A stretch of 64,000 bases of DNA from Apodospora peruviana (lineage: Eukaryota > Ascomycota > Sordariomycetes > Sordariales > Lasiosphaeriaceae), in NCBI GenBank assembly GCA_033439685.1, contig JAUEDM010000008.1:496001-560000 (forward strand), given 5' to 3'. The translations under genes were made by a program, and so were the position numbers. Numbering within the stretch: the first letter of the stretch is position 1; each line of letters starts with the position of its first letter. Positions 54,100 through 64,000 of this stretch are shown here, piece after piece. The notes below the pieces were generated by a model. That model was not told the origin of the DNA. It was given only the letters and a program-made list of their open reading frames with translations, and made no database searches.

Positions 54100-55200
54100 C
54101 ATCACATGATTGCAGTTAGGCAAATCCACATGGTTGGCCACTTCTCTGGCTGGGCACGCGGTCCTGGTGTTCGCCAAATGCGGCAGTGGTACCTGAGCAA
54201 GATCGTGTCGTCCATCACATATGCCTGTGGTGCTTGGTTCATGCCCATCAACGGGGGTTCCGGCGTCGTCTCATCGAGGAGCTCGCGGGACTCCAGCGCA
54301 AGGCAATCATCAAGGCGTTTCACTTTCTCGCCGTTGCTGCCGGTGTTGAAAGAGCTGAACCTCGAGCCCATTGAAATGACACTCATTCGACGGGCGGCCA
54401 GCTACCGCGCTCGCATGGTGGGAACACCGCGTGACGCCACCATGGTCGATTTGCGAACGCGGCCCATGAAACGTTTTCTCGCTTCAAGGCAGGGGCTCGA
54501 CGACCACCTGCTCCGATGACGAGGAGAAAGAGGCCGATATGCTCCAGGCCGCGGTCGATGTGGCCAAAGATTCCCCGCCGCCGTTTCCTCAGAAACAGCA
54601 ATACAAGTCAAAGAGGAAGCGGCGACGGCAGGCAGCGGCAGCAGCCAAGCCGGCCGAGAATGCTGCACTTCCGCTTCCGGCCGGTTCCAAACGCAAGGAG
54701 TACATCCCCAAGCAAGCCAAGTTCGGCACCGATGCCCTCTTGAAAAAGATCTGGGATACCTACAGAACGAAGCGCGAGAAGTACACCCAACACCCGGTCT
54801 ACAAGAAAGGCTGGGGCCCGAAGCCCTTGTGCTGCTACTACATGAACATTCCTGGTATGTACTCTCAACCAACGTGCTCCTCCAGGGACGGACTGGGTGG
54901 TGTTCACTTCGATCCCGCCTTTTCTCCATGAAATGCCGCAGGTGTGTTTGAGGAAAACACACCCGTCGCTGACACTCTATTTGCCAGATCACTTCCGATA
55001 AATGTCCATGCGGCAAAGAAAGGCACACCTTCGAATATCTCCTCCGTTGCCCCGATCTTGATGATCATAGGTATTGTCGGCCACTTGGACATCAACAGAT
55101 TGATAATCAAGGACGGAGATAAAATCGCCGAGATGGCAATTCGGTATTTTGGCATTGACCAGTCGGCACCCTCTCCCCGGCCTCATCTTTCGTTCATGAA
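54100..55200 (+). mobile_element. Tad1-like non-LTR retrotransposon (LINE) remnant
   Basis: Shifting frames on plus give the 3' part of a fungal LINE ORF2. The palm/thumb end comes first: MRQWYLSKIVSSITYACGAW, ELAGLQRKAIIKAFHFLA, LKELNLEPIEMTLIRRAASY with RARMVGTP. Next is the connecting region: TDALLKKIWDTYRTKREKY and VYKKGWGPKPLCCYYMNIPG, like the (I)WxxYRxxR...WG...L.YY segment of Tad1-type elements. Last is QITSDKCPCGKERHTFEY-LLRCPDLDD, the CxCG...T..H-like zinc motif at the ORF end. At least three frame changes separate these parts and the N-terminal reverse transcriptase core and endonuclease are missing. Assignment to Tad1 is by motif resemblance. Limits approximate. Confidence 0.65.
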
Positions 55201-55381
55201 CTAACGCCCGACATCAGTAAGGTAGCGAGCGAGGGTGCTTCGGTGTAAGTGACATGCCCCCTTCCGCCACGTTCAACTTTGTTCGCGCCCTGACTTTTCC
55301 AAACACAGACCTTTACCAGGGCACACTAGGCTCTGCTTTTTTTTGATCTTGAGAGGTCACTGCATATTTTGATTGTCTATG

Positions 55382-55437
55382 GACCTTTATTCCTCTTCCT
55401 CTTCGTCGTCGTCCTCTTCCTCTTCGTTGCTGGACTG
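55382..55437. repeat. (TCC/TCG)n-rich acidic codon repeat
   Basis: tcctcttcctcttcgtcgtcgtcc... encodes Glu/Asp runs on the minus strand; a low-complexity tract. Confidence 0.75.
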
Positions 55438-55676
55438 GCGTCCTGCGAGGTCGCAAACCCTATTGGCTATCTCTAGGACCCTTTTAAACCACCGACGGTA
55501 CTCTGTCTTCGTACGACAATTGAAGAAGACCCTCTTTTTATCTGCTTCTTCCATCTTTTGAAGTTTCTTACTTCTTCTAAACCACTCAGCCAATGCTCCA
55601 TACATATTAGATCCTCCAGGTCTTTGTCATTTTTGGGGATGGGTTCCGTTTCATGTCGAATCTTCACGTGTTTCAT
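55387..55676 (-). pseudogene. Small charged protein ORFs, possibly one frameshifted gene
   Basis: ORF 55676-55473 begins MKHVKIRHETEPIPKNDKDL; ORF 55605-55387 begins MYGALAEWFRRSKKLQK and continues KTEYRRWFKRVLEIANRVCD, ending in a long run of Glu/Asp. Their overlap (LEDL followed by MYGALAEWF in another frame) looks like a single former protein with a frame change near 55600. Not recognised. The acidic tail is a simple repeat. Confidence 0.3.
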
Positions 55677-55835
55677 AGCCTCGTATATTTTTCCGATTAC
55701 CGGGGGGTGGGTGACTGTGAGGGCCTGTGTGGGTTGAAGGCATCATGACACTTCAGCAAGGTTCGGGCCAAGGAACCCTGCTGGATAAGGTTTCCTTAAC
55801 AGTGGGTCCAGCCACGGATATATATGTCACGTCTT

Positions 55836-55862
55836 CTTCTTACTTTCTTACTTTCTTACTTT
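55836..55862. repeat. (CTTACTTT)n short tandem repeat
   Basis: cttactttcttactttcttactttc: three copies of an 8-nt unit in a pyrimidine-rich stretch. Confidence 0.8.
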
Positions 55863-55889
55863 CCTCTCCTCTTTATCCTAGAGTCTTTG

Positions 55890-56222
55890 TCAATAGCTGC
55901 CAATAAGATGAGTTCCACCGTCTTCATACCCGGCCATGATAGTAACTATCTTTTGGACACGCTTCGCCTCGTACTTGTCGGGATAGTACACTGGCACGTC
56001 GAAGATCTCAATCGTTTTGGACAAAGGCTGGTAAGTACTCAAATACCCTTTTAACGGCGGCACGCCCTTTAGAGCTAGAGGATAAATTATGTTCCTTTTA
56101 TAGTGTTCTGTCAGTAGAATTCGTATAGCGACATCATGACCAGGTAAGTTTAGTAACCTTGATACAATCTCTTCATTAAACTTATTATCATAAGGAGACT
56201 TACTAAGGTGGACCACATCTTC
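55890..56222 (-). CDS. Hypothetical ORF, no clear start
   Basis: An open frame of about 108 residues on minus with even amino-acid content (SKSPYDNKFNEEIVSRLLNL, DVAIRILLTEHYKRNIIYPL, IEIFDVPVYYPDKYEAKRVQ). The frame has no ATG (a GTG is the nearest), so the coding start would need an upstream exon. Likely a fragment. Family unknown. Confidence 0.3.
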   Translation of the reverse strand, partial: EDVVHLSKSPYDNKFNEEIVSRLLNLPGHDVAIRILLTEHYKRNIIYPLALKGVPPLKGYLSTYQPLSKTIEIFDVPVYYPDKYEAKRVQKIVTIMAGYEDGGTHLIGSY

Positions 56223-57000
56223 ATGGCCGTGGATGGGTGGATGGCTTGGTGATGGAAGAAAGGAAGGAAGCGAGCGATGGCAGGGTATGTTTTGCCTTCA
56301 ATCTCTGTCAGTTTGGGTGGCCAAAGCTAACTGCAATTTGCCAGGACAAGGTTTTATAGACAGAGTCATTGGGTTCGATCGGCCGTTGGGGCAGTTTCGA
56401 GTTCGAGGGTACGTTCACGTGGCTGCCGTAAGAGTTGCCTGGTAGGTGACGCAAGAACTAACAAGGGCTGCAGCTACGGAAGTCGTCACGGAAGTCGTCG
56501 AGGTGTAGAGTCATTGACGCCGGACAACGGTGCTCCGACCGGACGGTATGCAAAATACCCAAACACCATGTTTCCTGTCGTACTAGTTACTAATCGCCTA
56601 GTCCAGTAGTCGGAGTCCGGAACAGTCCGGACAGTCCCTCTCAAGCAAAAAGGCAGCCTACAGGTCCACCCTGTTTTTCCACCAATATCGGGTTTGGCGT
56701 TTGTAAAAATTTTTTTTTTTTGATGCTTTAAACTTAGACTAGATATAATATGATACGCCATATAACACAAACCACCATCCCATCTGACCTGTGACAAAAT
56801 ACACGTACTTTTCCCTAACTGTGGCGGTTTGCGCCCTGCTGGTTTAGGTTCTGGACTCTCGGAGTCAACCAGCGCTGAGTGTGGGAGCCAAACGTACGTA
56901 GTTAGTTGGTTTGTGCGCACCTCGATCCCCGCTTGCGATTTGAAAGGCTCCTCGGTTTCTTGGCCCTGCTCTTTTAAAAGCGGAGGCCGCCCGCTCTCCG
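56223..57000. other. Intergenic, no gene supported
   Basis: Contains a T/A run at 56707-56720 and low-GC sequence around 56730-56770. The minus-strand ORF across this stretch (56486-57067) lacks ATG and family features. Confidence 0.4.
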
Positions 57001-58725
57001 GTGTTTCCTGGCCATCGACAGAATCGTAAATCGTTAGTTCCTTCTGTTCATATCTCCGACCCTTCACGACAACCGCACCTTCTCACTCTGCCCCTCGAGC
57101 TACGAGACCAAATATATCGCGAATATTTGTTCATCGATGCCGAATATGGCTACGTCTTCGACTTCGCTGCGGGGAAGCTGCGCGCTGCTCGGTCGCCTCC
57201 AGTCGACGAGCTCGGAAATGTCTGCACTGACAATCAGCAGGTTGGTTTCCCATCCATGGTCGGTTCAGCACTGGGATATTGACAATCTTTTTTTTCCCTT
57301 TGAAGCCAGTTGATCTCACCTTGATGTACACCTGCCGCCAGATTGCCCACGAGATTCGTGGGCTTGCCCTGCGCCTGCACACCATCACATCCACCACTCT
57401 CTACTCGGACGAGCTTCGCACGAGAGCCGGTCGTTGGCATTTCCTCCTTATGGCCGACTACGGTTACGCAGCCAGGCTTTCGCACCGATTTTCGACCACA
57501 TCCGTGGCCCAAGGGTTAAAATCGTACACCTCGCTAGTTGGTGGATCGAAGTCTGCATGGGGTGAGACCCCTTCCGTCCACCGCGAGATTATGCGTCAGA
57601 TCTACAACCTCGCGATTGCCGACCCAGATATTCATGACTACTTTGCCAGCTCTTATTGGCAACGTAAGCGCGGGAACGACGAGATACCTGTCCATAAGCT
57701 GCGGTATGACCCCGCTTTGATCTTCGATTTCGATAAAGAGCCGTGGAGGATCCCTACCGAGGAAGAACTCGACCATCTAGCTGCCGAGCTGCCGCAAAGG
57801 ACTTGGTCAGTCCCATATCGACCTGATTACGAGGTGCCGAAATCGCGAGATTTTTGGAAATCGTACTGACAAAAGTTCCGGTTCTCGGCCGCCGCAGCCA
57901 CCATCCACTTCTTGGGCACTCTATCGCCGTCGTGTTGACAGCATATCCGCAACATTGTTGTCCACGAGGACCGCTTGTCAGTGGCTCGCCTCGAGTTTCA
58001 CGCCCAAGGCTCGCTCGCTTTTGCCTGGAAAACCCCGCTCTTCATGTTGAGCGCCGCACCAGCCTGTGTCGGACCGTCTTCTTCAACCGAATTAGGGCCA
58101 ACAACAAGGCCTCGATCCGGTCTCGTTATGACGCTAAAGGGTTCTCACGGTCTGACCTGACGACCAGGGTATCCGAATGGATGTCCGAAGCGTCTGCTCC
58201 TGGTTTAAAATCTTGTGCATCGCGATTCGGGTTGGAGGCTTGCCTACGACAAGGTTTGTGTACCAGGTGTAGCCGAACCGAAGCACCTCTTCAAGAAGAA
58301 GGGTGAATCGTTCTACTACCAGACAATATTTCCTGATATCATTGCAGGCGTTGTGCGAAAATCGCGCATCATCGCGGGTCCGTTGCAATTTTGACCCTGG
58401 TGTGTTGTGGGATGAAAGTCAGATCAACGCACTTGTTGAGCGAAGCCGAACTTTCCCAGAGGAATATTACGGCCTTGGCCACTCGTCGTGGGGTCACCAT
58501 CTACTGGCGACCCAACGTGATCAGAAACGCTACGACATAGTCCCTCCAATGCCGCCACTTACGGCTCTCGTTGAGGAAACTCTGATCAGGCCCCTTGGCA
58601 ATCCCCCAATCTTGACCGGTATCGCACCGGCTTATGGACCTTCCCATGAGTTTTCGTTTCACAGGCGCTCACAGACAAACACGGTTACTGGTAATCCCTC
58701 GCGGGTGATTGCCCAGAACCCCTAG
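57001..58725 (+). pseudogene. Decayed F-box-like gene (LPLELRDQIY motif)
   Basis: An F-box-type start (LTLPLELRDQIYREYLFID) is followed after a spliceable intron (GTTGGT to GAAG, about 57240-57306) by PVDLTLMYTCRQIAHEIRGL, then a long conserved body (RAGRWHFLLMADYGYAARLS, WRIPTEEELDHLAAELP, RDFWKSY). No ATG precedes the F-box part in frame. TGA at 57867 interrupts the frame, but coding continues (FRFSAAAATIHFLGTLSPS), is broken again by TGA near 57938, then reads QHIRNIVVHEDRLSVAR. A frame change leads to FCLENPALHVERRTSL, RIRANNKASIRSRYDAKGFS, and a further segment (FYYQTIFPDIIAGVVRK, ERSRTFPEEYYGLG) up to about 58725. Several lesions make it non-functional in the present form. Both stops could be C-to-T changes. 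Confidence 0.65.
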
Positions 58726-59640
58726 GCTAGGGGCTTTCATATCTTTTTAAGCCAGCGATCTGGGCTTTCGAACTTGGCACTTGTCGGCCTTCCAGGTTTC
58801 CACTGGAACGGGGATGATTACATGCAGGCTCATACAGATGTGTCCCCCGATAAAACAATTAATCCGTAACTTGCTGATGTTGGCCCTGTGAGTAAAGTTC
58901 CGACTGACACTGCGGCGCAAGTAGCGTAAACATTCCTTGTTGTTGGTATTTCGATCCCACCAGTTCACTCAGCGTCAATGACGTATGAGCCGAATCTCAT
59001 TGACCTTCTCGAGAGGCCGGGTCGTCTGAGTCGTTATTGGGTTGATCCAGAGACCCAGACTAGCAACTTGAATCGAATAATCACATTCATATTCAAGTCT
59101 TTCGTCCGCAGAGCGAAAGACATGATCATTTCATCAAGCTCTGTATTGCCAAGACAAACATTTTTATTAGATTAACTACTTATTCCACAAACTGAATGGC
59201 ACAGTTGATTCTATCACATGCGCATTCCCAAGCGAACCGGCTAAGAACAATTCTCGACCACGACGACCAACCGGTTATACTTGACGCCGCCCACCCACAC
59301 TTAGTGGTCCGACCTCCTTAATATGGGATGAGGGGCGTCGTATATTAGCAGCAGAACGAGGTGTATGATGTTTCGCATGGGACCACATGTCGAGCGTCGA
59401 GAACTGGAATCCGACTGGCTGACCGGCACGGCCCATCCTGACTGTTGTCCTGGTCATGTCATTATGGTTACCGGCATAGGTTGCTGTCCCCACCTATATG
59501 GATGGTTCTAAGAAAAACATCACGCCAAGATATCGACGCGACTAAACCATATGCCTCAGTAGCCTCAACGTAGATCTCTCGTCGGTGCCCCACGCACCCT
59601 CACAAAAGTTTTCAGGAAGACGATCACTCAGCTCAGCAAG
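58726..59640. other. Intergenic, no gene supported
   Basis: No coding content. The right end is the leader of the AA1-like gene. Confidence 0.45.
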
Positions 59641-60358
59641 ATGCGCTCTCTTTTCGTAGCCCTTGCCACCCTCCTTCTTCGTATTCAGGTGGCAACCCCA
59701 GCAGCACAGGCACTAGCCACGAGGCCTTTCGCGGCCCCTTGCCAAGAAGTCTCCAATAACCCGATATGGCAGATCACAGATTTCACCTACAGCGACTCGC
59801 TCACCGGCGGCAGCGAGTCGAGCCTCTCGCGGGTCATCGACATGACCTTCTCGGTGACCAACAACGCCGTTTCCTCGTCGTCCTCTTCGGCGGCTTCCTG
59901 CAGCGCCCACGACAGCTTGGACAAAGGAGAGGCCTGGGACCCGAAAGCGTGGCATACCTGCTCACGGGGGGCGGCGGCAGCAGCCCCTGACTCGCAAAAG
60001 AACCGGACCGCTGCCGTTACTTGGACGCAGTTCGCGTTTGATATCTCCAATAACAACCTCACAATTACCGAGACCTGGGGTTGTGCAGCTAGTGCTCAGG
60101 GAAATATGTAAGTTTTTTCCTTTCTAACAGTTTTTCTTTCTGCCAGACACCGCCAGGGTGATATTTGTGCAGGATCATTGTTGATGTGTACATGACTTGT
60201 GTGCCAGCGACACAACGATTAGGGCAAATGGCAGTGGGATTGTCCCTTTGCGGTGCAAGGTGCGCAACGCCACACACGAGAGCGTCTGTGATCCATCAAG
60301 CACGGTTATCCGAGGGACTATTGTGGGTTTCGGGAATGGGCGGGCGAGTCTTCATTAG
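59641..60358 (+). CDS. AA1-like (Alt a 1-type) small secreted protein
   Basis: Exons 59641-60107 and 60208-60358 (GTAAGT donor, CCAG acceptor), 205 residues. A signal peptide (MRSLFVALATLLLRIQVATP) precedes a beta-rich domain. Its early strands are NPIWQITDFTYSDSLTGG and RVIDMTFSVTN; a cysteine follows in AASCSAH, then WHTCSRG, TWTQFAFDISNNNLTITETW-GC and, in exon 2, TTIRANGSGIVPLRCKVRN with SVCDPSSTV. The order of strands and the paired Cys agree with AA1-like proteins such as Alt a 1 and its effector relatives. The acceptor at 60207 is chosen because it keeps that C-terminal pattern open; an alternative acceptor at about 60172 gives a frame without it. A Ser run and an Ala run insert into loops. 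Role: secreted, possibly host or surface interaction (inference). Confidence 0.7.
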
Positions 60359-60877
60359 GGAAATTGTGGTTTGTTGTCTCACCTAACTATTTTGGTGCGG
60401 TTATATGCTTTCATTGATTTGTAGTTGTTTTCACTAGGATAATGAAACTGGTCATGGTTCTTTCCAACCAACCTCTTATCATCGGTGTCAACTTGGTAGT
60501 GCGGATACCTTGAGTACAATCAGCTGCCTTTCAACATCTCAAGGTTCCAACTTTGATATTAGCCCCTGCAAAACACACAATAAGATTCGCAGCTTGAAAA
60601 AACGTGTGAGCCATGCAAAAAGCGAGAGATCCATATTTAGACGTATATCGAACTTAAACTCTATTGACTGATCATAACCAACCTACTAGCTTCCTAGTGT
60701 TCTCAAATCAAATCCCGTATACCTCACGTCTTTCTTCCTTTCTTCTTTCTGCCATCTTGTCCCGCCAATCTCTCGATCTCTCGGCACAAATACTCTCTTC
60801 ACATCATCGCCATCTCCTATTCTTTCTTGAAACAAGTCCCATCCAACAGCATCTTTCAAATACCAAGATCGATCAAC
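60359..60877. other. Intergenic, no gene supported
   Basis: 3' flank of the AA1-like gene, then a CT-rich block at 60720-60830 (tttcttcctttcttctttctgcc) resembling a fungal promoter, ahead of the micro-ORF. Confidence 0.4.
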
Positions 60878-61033
60878 ATGCAACGTCTTGGCCCAACAAC
60901 CCAAGGTCAGGTCCTGTCCCCGACCGTCGCCCTCTTCGCCACGAGGACAGACACCAACCCTCATGATCCCCCTAAGCCGGGCTACATGAAACAGGCAGAC
61001 AGGAACACGATACCCGACTATCGGACGATTTGA
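60878..61033 (+). CDS. Possible small protein (51 residues)
   Basis: ATG (cgatcaacATGcaacg) with a good context after a pyrimidine-rich leader opens 51 codons: start MQRLGPTTQGQVLSPTV, end ADRNTIPDYRTI. Pro/Thr-rich, no signal peptide, no known family. The promoter-like leader is the only support besides the ORF itself. Confidence 0.3.
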   Translation: MQRLGPTTQGQVLSPTVALFATRTDTNPHDPPKPGYMKQADRNTIPDYRTI

Positions 61034-62318
61034 CTGGAAGCTATGATTCCTCCACAAGCTCAGAGTTCGCTTCAAGAACCGAACGCTGCCGCCATGCCAC
61101 GCCGCCCAGTTCCTCGCTTGTGATGTGAGGGAGAAAATCGACTTTACTTGTCCATCCCGATCATTCATGTGTACCAGTCAATCTGCTGACAACCTGAAGC
61201 TGATACATCATGGGGTGTAGGGAAAGATATCTGTATTAGATGAAGGGCATATATACCTTACTTACATGGCGGGTACTTATGCATAGAGGGGTCTATAAGG
61301 GGGTGGATATACATGGAGACCTTGTTGATGGAGGTAGACGGCAGCTCGAAAGGCAACGAGATGGATCATATAAGTATAGATGGCACTCAGTGCGTCACTC
61401 ATAAAAGACAATGTCCATTTGCCGTCTGCACAGTGGCGCATCTAAACATCACCCCAACAGATGTTCAACTATTAAATACCTTACATATACCTTACATACT
61501 GTCCATGGATTTGCACGCATAAATCAGATGAAAGGTATCAAGAGTTTAAAACTATGAGCAAATATATGGTGTCAAACTTCTCTACGTATCACCCACGTCA
61601 CGTATCCAACCTCCCGCGAATCGTTTCCTTGCGAAGAAAAAGACAAAGAACAAGAGACGAAACCGCATGCCATTCCATCCCTTTCTCTAGCTCATGAGCA
61701 TGGGTCAGATAACGGCCGAGCAACATTCCTAGGAAGATCAGGTTTGGCACACTTTATCCTCGGCCCCAGTCGACCCAGCACTTGGGAATGACACGGCCAA
61801 ACTGTATTTATAACCAGACTGCCCGACTGGAACAGGTACATGATTTCACACACACACAAAACATCCGACACCTCCCACCTAGGCCAGACAACTCGACGCA
61901 ATAAAAGAGAGAAAGCAAGTTCATAGTTGGTGAAGCCAAGGCCTAGCGAATAAGAGTCCTCCAATCATCCGTGCAGCGGCGGTGCCCTTTTTGAAGGACG
62001 TGCTCGTCCAATTCCATGGTAGTGGTTGCTGATTCCAGAAAGATAAGCCGTTTGTGCCCGGCAGAACCGAATGTATGGCGTAGAAGAGACCCAAGGAGAG
62101 GATAATAGTAAGAGTCGGCAGATCCTTGAGGGTCACACCCAATATTGTGCCCAAGATACATCGTCATCCCCCTACCAGACAAAAGCGGCACCAGACAAGA
62201 TCGTCGTGTGATCGATCCACCAATGACAATACTGAATATATCCCCCAACGCCAAGTATGCCGGATGTGATAGTAAAATACAGGCGAGATTCGTTTGTCGT
62301 CGTCAGTAGGGGGTTGAT
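61034..62318. other. Intergenic, 3' side of the WSC gene
   Basis: Contains the presumed 3' UTR of the WSC gene (to its left on plus, since that gene runs minus). No other coding content. Short tandem ac repeat at 61850-61860. Confidence 0.45.
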
Positions 62319-63281
62319 CATGCATTGGTGACCTAACGAACCAGTCAGTATCACGTATTTGAGGACAGACCACGAGAAGGATGACTCACACGAAGGATTT
62401 TCCTGGAGTAGTCTTGGTTGTCTGCGATGCTGCCATCGCTCATTCTTCGTTGCGCCATCACAGGATCTAACCGAGCATCTGTGATGGACATGCCACTGCT
62501 ACTAGGAGGCTTGCCCATAAAAGAGTTGACGGCGGCGTTGCGACGGTGTTCTTCTTCGATCTCCCTGTTCTTTCTCCGCCGGAAGAAGAAAAAGACGCCG
62601 CCAGCCGCAGCCGCAAGTACAACGACAGCCACCACGACGCCTGCGGCAATTCCGGCCGTGTTCGTACCGCTCTTCTTGTCCTGCTCTGCTGGGTTACTGA
62701 TGATGACGGTTTCTGCTGGTTTTGTCACGACCTCCGTGGGGGCGCTTGTCTTCGAGCTCGACTCGCCGTCGTCCTGTTTGGCACTATCGCCACCCGAGCT
62801 CTTCACGGCCACGGACAGACCAGTGTTGTAGACTGTCCACATCATGACGCCGCCACCTTGAGCAAAGTCAGCGTGTGTTAGCCATAGTTAGTACCAGGCA
62901 AAACTTACATGCTTCCAGGTCGTAGCCTGTGCAGCCGATATCGCAGGCTGTGTCGTTGGTCCTTGTGTTGACTGGCGGATATGTCTTACCACACCAGCAC
63001 TCGTTTCCGCCCATAGTCGCAGCAACCGGTAAACCCATCTGTTCGTTGCAGATATCCTTCGCACATTTGCCGGATGAGTTAAACTCGAGGGTTGAATTGC
63101 GGACCATATCGCCCGAAGAGCTGAAGCATCCCTGGACTGTGATGGTCTTCAGCTGGGGTGGCTGGGACGGGTGTTGCAGAGGTTGTTTCGCCGCAGTTGC
63201 CCTGCCGCGGAGGATCTTGCTCGGGGTCAAGGCATCCGCCGTGGCTAGCAGCGTAGCTGCTATAAAGGCTAAGGACTTCAT
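62319..63281 (-). CDS. WSC-domain cell-wall sensor-like protein
   Basis: Exons on minus 63281-62909, 62856-62390, 62333-62319 with introns GTAAGT to CAAG and GTGAGT to TTAG, 284 residues. Signal peptide MKSLAFIAATLLATADA; WSC-type domain from about residue 45 to 132 with TVQGCFSS, GKCAKDICNEQMGLPVAA-TMGGNECWCGKTYPP and DTACDIGCTGYDLEACGG. Then a Ser/Thr-rich stalk, a single TM helix (IAAGVVVAVVVLAAAAGGVFFFF) with stop-transfer RRRK, and a cytosolic tail ending SRKILRVTNA. The last 15-nt exon completes RVTNA, a C-terminus typical of Wsc/Slg1-like fungal proteins. Predicted plasma-membrane mechanosensor or wall-integrity receptor, acting through Rho1 and the MAPK module (family knowledge). Confidence 0.9.
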
Positions 63282-64000
63282 CGTGGTTGTGTGACTCGGT
63301 TCGGTCGGGAAATGGGAGACGATGGTGATTGATTAGGTGTCGCGGGTTCGTTTCGGGTCGGTGATATCGATCGCGGTCGGTTGGTTCGAAGTATGCGTCA
63401 CCAAGGCGAGGTAAACTCGAAGTTGTTCAGTTGTCGACCAAAGACACGCAGGACCTGCCAGAATGGGTCTTTCACGGTCTTCGGTTGGAAAAAAGGAAGG
63501 TATTAACCCTCAATGAAGTCGAATGGAATTGTAGTTGTAACGAGTGACTGTGTGGTTGGTCTCTTCTCCCTTTGGTCGTCGACGTCCTTTGTTTTCCCTT
63601 TCGAAGCGGGCGGGTCACGGTTGACAGAACATTTCCTTCCTCTTGCTGTGTGCAGGTGCTGGAGGGCGGGGATGAATTGGCTGAAAGGAAAGGAGAGTTT
63701 GGCTGTTCACGATGGTGAGTGGAGCGACAAGACGATTAGATGGGAAAAAATGAGTGACTTGGGTGGAAGGGAAAGGAGTGGTTTTTCGTTGACGGAGGCA
63801 AGAGTGCAGAATGCCGGGGAGAATGTGGGAGCAGAGAACACCGTCAGGTGCCTTGGAAGCCAACAATCTCCTTCCATCTCCTCCCACTGGCTCCTGTCGG
63901 GGGAACGAAAAGGAAATTGCGATGGGGCTTCGTCTGCTCGTACCTGGCATGCAATCCCTGTCGCCCTCTGCGCGTTCCTGCCGAGTGCAGGGACCCCTGC
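63282..64000. other. Intergenic, promoter of the WSC gene
   Basis: The region upstream of the WSC gene on minus. It has alternating CT- and GA-rich blocks but no recognised site and no gene. Confidence 0.45.

Noticed and set aside
56486..57067. 193-residue minus-strand ORF
   Set aside because: Begins at a GTG, lacks domain features and overlaps the F-box-like segment; not enough support.
63615..63950. 111-residue minus-strand ORF upstream of WSC
   Set aside because: Low complexity, in the promoter region, no known family.
1..64000. CRISPR array, rRNA or prokaryotic operon
   Set aside because: No regularly spaced repeats or rRNA-like sequence seen; introns and gene families are eukaryotic.

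Overview
The window reads as nuclear DNA of a filamentous ascomycete (Pezizomycotina; a Sordariomycete is my inference from the gene families, not proven). The reasons are short GT-AG introns of about 50-110 nt, monocistronic genes on both strands with Kozak-like starts, fungus-specific families (CFEM, WSC, DUF3176, DUF2855, AA1-like, fungal STAND NTPases, FlbC-type zinc fingers) and nuclear tRNA genes read by internal A and B boxes.

Layout. 0.8-7.6 kb: an ABM-domain protein, a hemerythrin-like protein, a DUF3176 membrane protein and an acyl-protein-thioesterase-like hydrolase, all on +. 7.7-8.6 kb: a decayed tRNA-Lys and a relic of a SAT4/Pth11-like membrane protein. 9.2-14.0 kb: a DUF2855 protein and a large NACHT-type STAND NTPase. 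15.6-16.8 kb: a FlbC-like C2H2 regulator on -. 18.2-20.3 kb: decayed genes. 22.3-28.6 kb: an aspartic protease with a frameshift, a prolyl 4-hydroxylase, a PDI/thioredoxin-fold ER protein, two tRNA-like relics and a polysaccharide deacetylase. 29.2-30.8 kb: a cytochrome P450. 32.7 kb: tRNA-Gly. 33.2-36.1 kb: histidyl-tRNA synthetase, tail to tail with an atypical SDR. 38.1-40.7 kb: a hypothetical protein and a multiply frameshifted membrane-protein pseudogene. 42.1-45.0 kb: an intron-containing tRNA-Met, a ribonuclease-fold fragment and a short CFEM protein. 45.7-51.9 kb: a core block with a Nup37-like nucleoporin, a mitochondrial LEA-like protein and an AUH-type enoyl-CoA hydratase. 52.2-58.7 kb: an accessory island with AT-rich DNA, a hypothetical gene carrying an in-frame stop, a Tad1-like LINE remnant, small ORFs and a broken F-box-like gene. 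59.6-63.3 kb: an AA1-like secreted protein, a possible micro-ORF and a WSC sensor.

Conserved housekeeping genes (HisRS, Nup37, AUH, tRNAs) therefore alternate with accessory stretches full of decay. Several in-frame stops could come from C-to-T changes, as expected of repeat-induced point mutation, but I could not compute RIP indices. Secreted or surface genes are frequent (aspartic protease, CFEM, RNase-like fragment, AA1-like, WSC), as in a host- or substrate-associated fungus. I found no rRNA, CRISPR array or convincing biosynthetic gene cluster. The most unusual items are the repeat-less STAND NTPase, the RNase-fold fragment, the set of decaying tRNA-like sequences and the broken gene next to the LINE remnant at 52.9-55.2 kb. 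Exon limits come from splice signals plus frame continuity and need RNA evidence.
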